A DNA stretch of 14,386 nucleotides from Muribaculaceae bacterium (GTDB lineage: Bacteria; Bacteroidota; Bacteroidia; Bacteroidales; Muribaculaceae), in the NCBI GenBank assembly GCA_016302215.1, contig JAEDNZ010000031.1:1-14386 (forward strand), written 5' to 3'. The notes under the pieces are model-generated. The model saw only the letters and a program-made list of their open reading frames with translations, searched no databases and had not been told where the DNA came from. Both the position numbers and the translations under genes were made by a program. The first letter of the stretch is position 1; the number at the start of each line of letters is the position of its first letter. This document shows, piece after piece, positions 7,516-13,300 of the stretch.

Positions 7516-7563
7516 CGCTATCAAATAGCACATTGCTATCTTTTGAGTAGCGCAAAGTTACAA
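7505..7563. repeat. Perfect 16-base inverted repeat covering both divergent promoters
   Basis: TTGTAACTTTGCGCTA (7505-7520) is the exact reverse complement of 7548-7563. Each arm carries a full TAACTTTG -7 element, one for each direction. Pairing continues imperfectly inside: TCAAA and TAGCA on the left (7521-7530) against TGCTA and TTTGA on the right, with three extra bases in the right arm, around a CAT centre (7531-7533). The whole could form a long cruciform or RNA hairpin. A perfect repeat of this length at this spot is unlikely by chance. Its role as an operator, or as a way to keep the two promoters matched, is inference. Confidence 0.85.
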
Positions 7564-7584
7564 ATAATTCATAACCCAACCAAC
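7553..7584 (-). promoter_or_regulatory. Promoter of hxlR, facing the cupin promoter
   Basis: On the minus strand GTTG (7581-7584) is followed after exactly 20 bases by TAACTTTG (7553-7560). The transcript would start near 7548 and run leftwards through the cupin promoter to the hxlR ATG at 7420, a leader of about 125 bases. The start points of the two transcripts overlap by roughly 28 bases, so their first stretches are complementary. Confidence 0.65.
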
Positions 7585-7599
7585 TAAATCCTCAGCACA

Positions 7600-8010
7600 A
7601 TGAGCGAAATCAAACAATTGGCTCTCAACGCCCGCTATGGCCACGCCACCATAGGCTCTGTGTCGGCCTTCGCCGGCAAATCATTTGTCAAAGACGCCGT
7701 GGGCGCCACCTCGTGTGAGATATCGTATGGCTCGCTGGCCCCCGGCGAGGCCGTGCCGTTCCTTCACAGTCACAAGGCCAACGAGGAGCATTACCTTATA
7801 CTCAGCGGCAAGGGGTGTTTTCAGGTCGATGACGACATCTTTGACATCAGCGAAGGCTCGGTAGTGCGTGTAGCCACCGGGGCGCAGCGCTGTCTGCGCA
7901 ACACGGGCACTGACACTATGGTATATGTATGCATCCAGGCTCCCGAAGGCGGGCTGACACAATGGACCATGACCGACGGCATCATCTCTGACACGTCACC
8001 GGCGCTGTAG
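7600..8010 (+). CDS. Small single-domain cupin protein
   Basis: A 136-residue conserved beta-barrel of the cupin family with no signal peptide, so it should be cytoplasmic. Motif 1 is clear: Gly49, then FLHSH with His56 and His58, Glu62/Glu63 and Gly70. Motif 2 is recognisable at Gly86 to Asn101, but the usual metal-binding His is replaced by Arg97, next to Cys98. A three-ligand metal site or a metal-free binding pocket is therefore possible. Its enzyme or binding role cannot be read from sequence. The gene is divergent from an HxlR regulator and shares a structured promoter region with it, so it is probably the regulator's main target. That context hints at a stress- or metabolite-responsive function. 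ATG 7600 fits the predicted transcript start near 7520. Confidence 0.85.
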   Translation: MSEIKQLALNARYGHATIGSVSAFAGKSFVKDAVGATSCEISYGSLAPGEAVPFLHSHKANEEHYLILSGKGCFQVDDDIFDISEGSVVRVATGAQRCLRNTGTDTMVYVCIQAPEGGLTQWTMTDGIISDTSPAL

Positions 8011-8094
8011 TCGCAAAATCAGACAGGAATACTGAAAAATTGCACAAAAGTCATTTTATCGTGCAGAGACGCCTTTAGCCTCAAAAACTTTGTG

Positions 8095-8102
8095 TATCTT
8101 TG
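8095..8102 (+). promoter_or_regulatory. Bacteroidetes -7 element for the acyltransferase operon
   Basis: TATCTTTG (8095-8102) matches TAnnTTTG. The transcript should start near 8107, about 25 bases before ATG 8132. The -33 region is weak: the closest candidate, TTTA at 8074-8077, is only 17 bases upstream. The 121 bases between the cupin stop and this gene hold nothing else convincing. Confidence 0.6.
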
Positions 8103-8131
8103 CGGAGCTATAAAATTGTACCTTCATAAAT

Positions 8132-9310
8132 ATGGCTGCAAATACACAAATACATATACTCCCGGAGGAATTCAGCGACATAGCCCCCTACGATGACCAC
8201 CAATTTCAGGCAAAGCTTGCCGAGTTAGTGACCGAAGAAGGCTTTGAGCATGCTATACGCTATGTGATGCCCGATGTCGATTATGCCGAGTTTGTAAAAC
8301 AACTGCTCCAGGTCAAGACCCAGAGCCAATTTCAGAATGAAACGGTAGGGGCATTTCTGGAGATGCTCGTGAGCCGCACCACGTCAGGCCTGAGCATGGA
8401 CGGCCAGGAGAATATTGACACATCAGTGAGCCACACATTTATCACCAACCATCGCGATATAGTGCTCGATGCGTCATTTCTCAACCTCAACTTCATCAGG
8501 GCAAAGATGCCGCTGACACAGATAGCTATCGGCAACAACCTGCTCATCTATGACTGGATTACCGACCTGGTCAAGCTCAATCGCAGCTTCATCGTCAAGC
8601 GCGATGTGAGGCGTCTGGAGGCATTGGAGGCAGCGCGCCACCTCTCAGCATACATACACTATGTCATCACCGAGCGCCACGAGCCGGTGTGGATAGCCCA
8701 ACGCGAAGGCCGCGCCAAAGACTCCAACGACGTCACGCAAGAGAGCCTCATCAAGATGCTCAGCCTCGCCGGCGGTGGCGACACCAAGGCCAACCTGCTG
8801 GCCGTCAACCTCACGCCGGTGTCTATCTCGTATGAGTTTGACCCCAATGACTATCTCAAAGCGCGCGAATTTTTGATGCGTCGTCGCGACCCGCAATTCA
8901 AAAAGAGCCAGCGCGATGACCTATTCTCTATGGAGACCGGCATACTCAAATACAAGGGCCACATCAAGATGCACATAGGCAAGAGCATCAACGACGACCT
9001 GGCCGCCTTTGTCGGCACAGAGCGCGCCGAGGTGGCGCAATATGCCTGCCGCCTCATAGACCAAGGCATACATCGCGGCTACGAGATATATCCGTGCAAT
9101 TATATCGCTTACGATGCCGTCAACGACAGCCATCAGTTTGCAAGCCACTACACGGCAGATGACGTAGAGAGCTTCAACGCTTATCTTGAGCATCAGCTCG
9201 ACAAAGTAGATATCGACGATGTCAGCGCCGAGGAGCGCGTGTATATGCGACACATGATGCTCACTATGTATGCCAACCCATTGGCCAATCAGTTAGCAGC
9301 TCGGCAATAG
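8132..9310 (+). CDS. Compact PlsB-like glycerophospholipid acyltransferase
   Basis: This 392-residue protein has the acyltransferase blocks of the PlsB/PlsC superfamily in order. Block I is FITNHRDIVLD (103-113), block II RSFIVKRD (151-158), block III WIAQREGRAKDS (187-198) and block IV NLTPVSISYE (226-235). It should acylate glycerol 3-phosphate or lysophosphatidate at the membrane in phospholipid synthesis. E. coli PlsB is about twice as long; related compact forms occur in Bacteroides. In block I the nearest Asp partners of His107 are at +2 (Asp109) and +6 (Asp113), not the classical HX4D spacing. There are no strong membrane helices, and the C-terminal third (about 236-392) is helical and not recognisable. 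A metallophosphoesterase gene follows after 33 bases, then the folK-like gene, forming a likely operon. Which position of the glycerol backbone it acylates is not known. Confidence 0.8.
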   Translation: MAANTQIHILPEEFSDIAPYDDHQFQAKLAELVTEEGFEHAIRYVMPDVDYAEFVKQLLQVKTQSQFQNETVGAFLEMLVSRTTSGLSMDGQENIDTSVSHTFITNHRDIVLDASFLNLNFIRAKMPLTQIAIGNNLLIYDWITDLVKLNRSFIVKRDVRRLEALEAARHLSAYIHYVITERHEPVWIAQREGRAKDSNDVTQESLIKMLSLAGGGDTKANLLAVNLTPVSISYEFDPNDYLKAREFLMRRRDPQFKKSQRDDLFSMETGILKYKGHIKMHIGKSINDDLAAFVGTERAEVAQYACRLIDQGIHRGYEIYPCNYIAYDAVNDSHQFASHYTADDVESFNAYLEHQLDKVDIDDVSAEERVYMRHMMLTMYANPLANQLAARQ

Positions 9311-9343
9311 CGTGGCATTGAAGCGCAGACAAGCCTCAAGCCT

Positions 9344-10537
9344 ATGCGTATCCCTCTGATTATCGCCATTATAGCGCTGGCGCTGAATATAGGCATTGAT
9401 GCTTATATTGCGCGCTCCATACGCCGTGTCTTCGGCAAGGCTCGCCGCGCCGTAAAGGCTCATATCATCATCTCTGTGGTGGCCGCCGCGGCGCTGGCGT
9501 TTCTGATATGCCTGCCCAAGAAGGAAGTCTCACAAGCGGGGCTCACCGTGATAATGTGGGCGCTGTTTGGCTATCTGAGCATTTACGCCGCAAAGCTTAC
9601 ATTCATCGTATGCGACAGCGCCGGACTGCTCGTCAGGGCTATACTGCGGAGGCGTAATCGCGCTGCGGTAGCTGCAGTGGTGGGCTGCATCGCGGCGCTG
9701 AGCGTATTCATAGCGCTATGGTGGGGCGCGCTCGTCACTCGCTACGACATCGAAGTCAAGCCGGTGAGCGTAGCGGTGTCAGGCCTGCCAGACACCTTTG
9801 ACGGCTACACCATAGCCCAGATATCCGACCTCCACGTAGGCAGCTATGGCACCGACACCACCTATGTGAGCCGCCTCGTAGATAGCATCAACGCCCTGCA
9901 GCCCGACATCATAGTATTCACCGGCGACATCGTCAACCGCACCACGGCGGAGCTGCACCCTTTTGTGGCGCCGCTGTCGCGCCTGCAAGCGCCCGACGGC
10001 GTGCTCTCAATCTTGGGCAACCACGACTACGGCGACTACTATGAGTGGGACAGCCCACAAGCCAAAACTGACAATATGCGTGTGATGCACCAATTGCAGC
10101 AACAGATGCGATGGCATCTGCTCGACAACGAGACTATCATGCTGCACCGTGGCTCTGACTCGCTCGCAGTCATCGGCGTACAAAACGTGGGCGACCCGCC
10201 ATTCCCCATTTACGGCAGCCTCTCCAAAGCATACCCCGCCATCTCTGATGCCGCCGTCAAGGTGCTGCTGAGCCATAACCCCGTGCATTGGACTGACAGT
10301 ATCGCTAACCGGCCCGAGGTGAATGTGGCGCTGACGCTCTCAGGCCATACTCACGCCATGCAGATAGCTTGCGGACGCTTCTCGCCCGCCGCCCTACGCT
10401 ATAAGACATGGGGCGGGCTATACACCGACAGCCTCGGCAGAGCGCTATATGTCAATATCGGCATCGGCGAAGTGGCGTTCCCGGCGCGCGTTGGCGCTAC
10501 ACCCGAGATAACTCTTATCACGCTACACAAAAAGTAA
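9344..10537 (+). CDS. Membrane-anchored metallophosphoesterase (YkuE/YaeI-like)
   Basis: A calcineurin-like phosphoesterase of 397 residues. The N-terminal third contains about four hydrophobic helices (roughly 3-20, 41-58, 65-90 and 107-130), with the catalytic domain from about 140. All binuclear metal motifs are present: SDLHVG (Asp162, His164), TGDIVN (Asp195), GNHDYG (Asn226, His227), LSHNPVH (His311) and SGHTHAMQ (His335, His337). It should therefore be an active membrane-bound phosphatase or pyrophosphatase. Related proteins act on phospholipids or, in Chlamydia (LpxG), on UDP-diacylglucosamine in lipid A synthesis. Its position behind a glycerolipid acyltransferase favours a lipid substrate, but this is inference. 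The ATG at 9344 begins the first membrane helix. The next gene starts nine bases after the stop. Confidence 0.88.
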   Translation: MRIPLIIAIIALALNIGIDAYIARSIRRVFGKARRAVKAHIIISVVAAAALAFLICLPKKEVSQAGLTVIMWALFGYLSIYAAKLTFIVCDSAGLLVRAILRRRNRAAVAAVVGCIAALSVFIALWWGALVTRYDIEVKPVSVAVSGLPDTFDGYTIAQISDLHVGSYGTDTTYVSRLVDSINALQPDIIVFTGDIVNRTTAELHPFVAPLSRLQAPDGVLSILGNHDYGDYYEWDSPQAKTDNMRVMHQLQQQMRWHLLDNETIMLHRGSDSLAVIGVQNVGDPPFPIYGSLSKAYPAISDAAVKVLLSHNPVHWTDSIANRPEVNVALTLSGHTHAMQIACGRFSPAALRYKTWGGLYTDSLGRALYVNIGIGEVAFPARVGATPEITLITLHKK

Positions 10538-10546
10538 CCCAGCGAC

Positions 10547-10939
10547 GTGAGCCTCACCAACACCAATACAGCCGTGATATGCATCGGCAGCAACACCGCC
10601 GACCGAGAGGCACGCGTCAAGCAGGCGATAGCCGCATTTGCCACGTTAGGCTCCATAATGAGGCAAAGCAGCATCTATGACAACGCCGCTGACAACGGCA
10701 TCGACCCGCCGTATCTCAACACAGTGATACTCCTCGCCACGGCGCTCTCTCACGCTGAGCTATGCGCCAAATGCTGCCACATTGAAGCTGCCGCCGGGCG
10801 CACGCCCGAGTCCAAGGCTCGCGGCTCCGTGCCCCTCGATGCCGATGTGGTGATATTCAACAACGCCGTGATGCGTCCGCGCGACTACGCAAGGCCATAC
10901 TTCACCATGGGCTACAAGCAAATTGTCACTGAGCGATAG
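10547..10939 (+). CDS. folK: Short FolK-like (HPPK) protein
   Basis: It resembles 6-hydroxymethyl-7,8-dihydropterin pyrophosphokinase, which transfers pyrophosphate from ATP in folate synthesis. Visible are IGSNTADRE (13-21), SSIYDN (41-46), PPYLNTV (54-60), HIEAAAGR (78-85) and the magnesium-binding Asp pair LDAD (97-100). At 130 residues it is about 30 shorter than E. coli HPPK. The catalytic-loop PRTLDLD region is changed: Val95 stands where E. coli has Arg92, and the histidine equivalent to His115 is not evident. It may be a divergent active enzyme or a relative with another substrate. The start is GTG at 10547, since no ATG precedes the conserved first strand; GTG at 10574 is an alternative. 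It is the last gene of the rightward operon and its 3' end overlaps menA on the other strand by 14 bases. Confidence 0.7.
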   Translation: MSLTNTNTAVICIGSNTADREARVKQAIAAFATLGSIMRQSSIYDNAADNGIDPPYLNTVILLATALSHAELCAKCCHIEAAAGRTPESKARGSVPLDADVVIFNNAVMRPRDYARPYFTMGYKQIVTER

Positions 10940-11804
10940 CTGACGCGAGATACAGCAGCGCGTGCACCAGCATAGCCATTGCGGTCATACCCAAAAGCGG
11001 ATTGATGGCAGCGCCGCGGCGCAAGCTCAGCTGTCGCAGTATCGCTAATGAAGCCACCACATACAGCGCCGGCACCACCGGCCACAGAGCGCTCGCTGTC
11101 AGCATCCACGCCGGCACAATCAGCGCGGCCCCGGCCACTACATTAAATCCATAGAGTATCAGCATAGCCGGACGCCCCAGACGCACCGCGAGCGTCAACT
11201 TTCCCACTGCGAGGTCATCATCACGGTCGCGATAGTTATTGACAATCAGCACATTGGCACCCATCAGCCCTACGCCTGCGCCGGCCACTATTACCTGCAT
11301 CGGGCAGCATAGCGCCTGCACATAGTAAGTCAGCGATACCGGCACGAGGCCGAAAAAGAGCACCACCGCTACTTCACCCCAGCCATGGCGCGAAAGAGGA
11401 TACGGGCCGGCACTGTAAGCCAATGCACCGACAGCTATCGCTACGCCGGCGCCGAGGAGCCACCAGCCGCCGTAATATATCAAGCCACAGCCTATGACCG
11501 CCGCCAGGGCGAGGGTGGCAAAAGTGGCGCATAGCATAGCTCTCGGGGTAATATCGCCCTCGGTGACACCGCGACGCGGGCCATCGCGCCCCACCCTGTC
11601 GAGCCCGGCCTTATAGTCATAATATTCGTTGGCAAAATTTGAGGCTATCTGCGCCAAGACGGCAAAAGCCAAGCACAAGAGCGCCGGCACAGCGCTGAAA
11701 TGGCCTGATGCCACCGCCAAGCCGCACGCCGTGACCACGCCGGCCACAGAGACGGGCAGTGTGCGCAGGCGCATCGCCTCAACCCATGCTCTCACCCCGC
11801 CCAT
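10926..11804 (-). CDS. menA: 1,4-dihydroxy-2-naphthoate polyprenyltransferase
   Basis: A polytopic UbiA-family membrane enzyme of 292 residues. It attaches the polyprenyl chain to dihydroxynaphthoate, giving demethylmenaquinone for anaerobic respiration. The first Asp-rich motif is NFANEYYDYKAGLD (56-69), followed by the MenA-typical RDGPRRGVTEG (73-83). The second is NNYRDRDDDLAVGK (189-202). Hydrophobic helices fill the rest of the chain, as expected for eight or nine membrane spans. The length matches the family. It starts three bases after the rsmD stop, so it is the last gene of a DUF3822-rsmD-menA operon. The 3' end overlaps that of the FolK-like gene tail to tail, with no terminator space between them. 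MenA is preferred to UbiA or haem O synthase because of the motif spacing. Confidence 0.94.
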   Translation of the reverse strand: MGGVRAWVEAMRLRTLPVSVAGVVTACGLAVASGHFSAVPALLCLAFAVLAQIASNFANEYYDYKAGLDRVGRDGPRRGVTEGDITPRAMLCATFATLALAAVIGCGLIYYGGWWLLGAGVAIAVGALAYSAGPYPLSRHGWGEVAVVLFFGLVPVSLTYYVQALCCPMQVIVAGAGVGLMGANVLIVNNYRDRDDDLAVGKLTLAVRLGRPAMLILYGFNVVAGAALIVPAWMLTASALWPVVPALYVVASLAILRQLSLRRGAAINPLLGMTAMAMLVHALLYLASAIAQ

Positions 11805-11807
11805 CGT

Positions 11808-12356
11808 TCACTCAGCCTCCGGTATGATGAAAATCGAGAAATTGACCGAGCCATACGCCCTATGCTCCACAAAATAAGGCAAGGCCGAGAAGTCATAAGC
11901 CTTGGAGTGCTCCATCACAAAGATAGAGCCGGGCCCCACGACGGCTGACTCAAGCACCTGTCGCGGCACATCGCCAAAGCCCTCCATATCGTAAGGCGGG
12001 TCGGCAAACACCACATCGTAGCGGCGCAGCGCCGTCTGCACAAAGCGCAACGCATCGCCGCGCACGAGCGTCAGCGCATCGCCCACATTGAGCTGCTGCG
12101 CCACTTTGCGTATAAAATTATACTGGGTGGCGGCCTTCTCTACCGATGTCACCGAAGCGCACTCGCGTGAGAGAAACTCAAAGGTGATAGCTCCGGTGCC
12201 GGCAAAGAGGTCGAGCGCAGCTTTGCCCTCAAAGTCAATAAGGTTTTCAAGCACATTGAAGATGTTTTCGCGCGCAAAGTCGGTAGTGGGGCGCGCGCTG
12301 ATATTCGTAGGCACGTCAAAGCGGCGACGCCCATATTTGCCACGTATTATTCTCAT
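11808..12356 (-). CDS. rsmD: 16S rRNA (guanine966-N2)-methyltransferase
   Basis: An S-adenosylmethionine-dependent methyltransferase of 182 residues that should methylate G966 of 16S rRNA in the small ribosomal subunit. It has the family N-terminus MRIIRGKYGRRRF, then RPTTDFARENIFNVL (22-36). The cofactor site is DLFAGTGAITFEFLSRE (49-65), and the catalytic motif is ADPPYD (118-123), equivalent to N/DPPY. The length is typical of RsmD. Its ATG overlaps the DUF3822 stop (ATGA), and menA starts three bases after its own stop, so the three genes are translationally linked. The same DUF3822-rsmD pairing is common in Bacteroidetes as far as I know. Confidence 0.94.
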   Translation of the reverse strand: MRIIRGKYGRRRFDVPTNISARPTTDFARENIFNVLENLIDFEGKAALDLFAGTGAITFEFLSRECASVTSVEKAATQYNFIRKVAQQLNVGDALTLVRGDALRFVQTALRRYDVVFADPPYDMEGFGDVPRQVLESAVVGPGSIFVMEHSKAYDFSALPYFVEHRAYGSVNFSIFIIPEAE

Positions 12357-13183
12357 AGCAAGGGTAATATTAACAGTTCGAATGGCACTCGCGCCACATC
12401 CTGACTCGCCGCACCGATACCACCCAAAGGCAATATCAGCGGCATGGCATTAGCCACAAAGCGGCGCAGCTGCGGCAGCAACACGGCTCGCGCCGCGCCA
12501 TCGCCACAGACAAGCAGCTCGTCGCGGTCGAGGTCAAAGCCGCACTGCTTTGCGAGAGCGAGCACATAGTATGTGGCATCATCGCTCTTGGGGTCGCAGT
12601 GATAGGTAGTAGCTGCCATCAGGCCCTGAGAGCCTAAGGCCACCACGTCAAGAGCATCGGGGCGCAAATACACATATATCTTAGCGGTATTGCCACGGCG
12701 GGCCTTGAGCGCAAAATAGCGCACGAGGGCCGCCATGTGAGGCAGCAACGGCGGATTATTAAAAGTGCGAGCCACAAAGCGGCGTGTGCCCTCGTCAATA
12801 GAAGCCACCATGGCATAGCCATCGGGCAGCGTCACCGCGCTGACAGCGGCCTCCGCCTCAGGCCACAGCAGCGCCGCCACCGCTGAGCATGCCTCCTCGT
12901 CAGGCACCGCCTCGGCGGGCACGATGGAGACCTTGTCAGTGCGCACCACCACATCTACATGTCCGAAATCAGACAGCAGCAACGGATTGGCATACACCAC
13001 CTCCTCAAGAGCTTTGGCGCGAGAGGTAATGGTGTCGTCAAAAGGCAGACGCGCAGTAATCAACCCGGCATCATCGACTGACGACCGCGCCGCCACGGTG
13101 ACGGCAGCGTCATCTACGAGCATCGACAAGCGCCACAGGCGCGGCTGCGCTATAAGATCAGATGTGAGCGTCGTACAATTCAT
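12353..13183 (-). CDS. DUF3822 family protein
   Basis: A 276-residue protein, counted from the ATG at 13183, of a Bacteroidetes family that usually sits next to rsmD. Its function is unknown. The fold is thought to resemble actin/Hsp70-type ATPases, but no nucleotide-binding motif can be claimed by eye. Recognisable family-like stretches are the RLWRLSMLVDD start (about 15-25), RRFVARTFNN (about 153-162) and a C-terminal segment with LLVCGDG followed by LPLGG. No signal peptide or membrane helix is visible. A GTG at 13222 would add 13 residues but lies upstream of the -7 element, so ATG 13183 is preferred. Its stop overlaps the rsmD ATG, which suggests a role near ribosome maturation. That is inferred from context alone. 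Confidence 0.78.
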   Translation of the reverse strand: MNCTTLTSDLIAQPRLWRLSMLVDDAAVTVAARSSVDDAGLITARLPFDDTITSRAKALEEVVYANPLLLSDFGHVDVVVRTDKVSIVPAEAVPDEEACSAVAALLWPEAEAAVSAVTLPDGYAMVASIDEGTRRFVARTFNNPPLLPHMAALVRYFALKARRGNTAKIYVYLRPDALDVVALGSQGLMAATTYHCDPKSDDATYYVLALAKQCGFDLDRDELLVCGDGAARAVLLPQLRRFVANAMPLILPLGGIGAASQDVARVPFELLILPLL

Positions 13184-13188
13184 ATTTG

Positions 13189-13196
13189 CAAAGGTA
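13189..13196 (-). promoter_or_regulatory. Bacteroidetes -7 element for the DUF3822-rsmD-menA operon
   Basis: Read on the minus strand this is TACCTTTG, a perfect TAnnTTTG match. It ends only five bases before the ATG at 13183, so the transcript would be leaderless or nearly so. No good -33 element is seen 19-21 bases upstream (GAGC/AGCC). The placement argues against the upstream GTG start. Confidence 0.5.
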
Positions 13197-13230
13197 CGCA
13201 GAATTTTTTGATTACGGCTCACAGCACCGA

Positions 13231-13270
13231 TAAAATCAGCGGGGCGGCCACTTCGCAGTGACTGCCCCGC
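13231..13270 (-). terminator. Intrinsic terminator behind the cleaved-adhesin-like gene
   Basis: GCGGGGC (13239-13245) pairs with GCCCCGC (13264-13270). Inside, CACT (13249-13252) pairs with AGTG (13257-13260) around a TCGC loop, with a three-by-three internal loop between the two stems. On the minus strand the hairpin is followed by TGATTTTA. It lies 30 bases past the stop of the right-edge gene and just ahead of the DUF3822 promoter, separating the two units. Confidence 0.75.
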
Positions 13271-13300
13271 CTAAGGATTTAAGCAATAATACTGCTACAC

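Noticed and set aside
7525..7539. Small ATAGC-ACATT-GCTAT hairpin as a separate operator
   Set aside because: It falls inside the larger inverted repeat and is better explained as part of its imperfect inner pairing.
8041..8065. Inverted repeat TGCAC...GTGCA as a terminator for the cupin gene
   Set aside because: The stem has only five base pairs around a 15-base loop and no T-run follows.
13184..13222. GTG start at 13222 for the DUF3822 gene
   Set aside because: It lies upstream of the best promoter element, and the extra 13 residues show no conserved feature.
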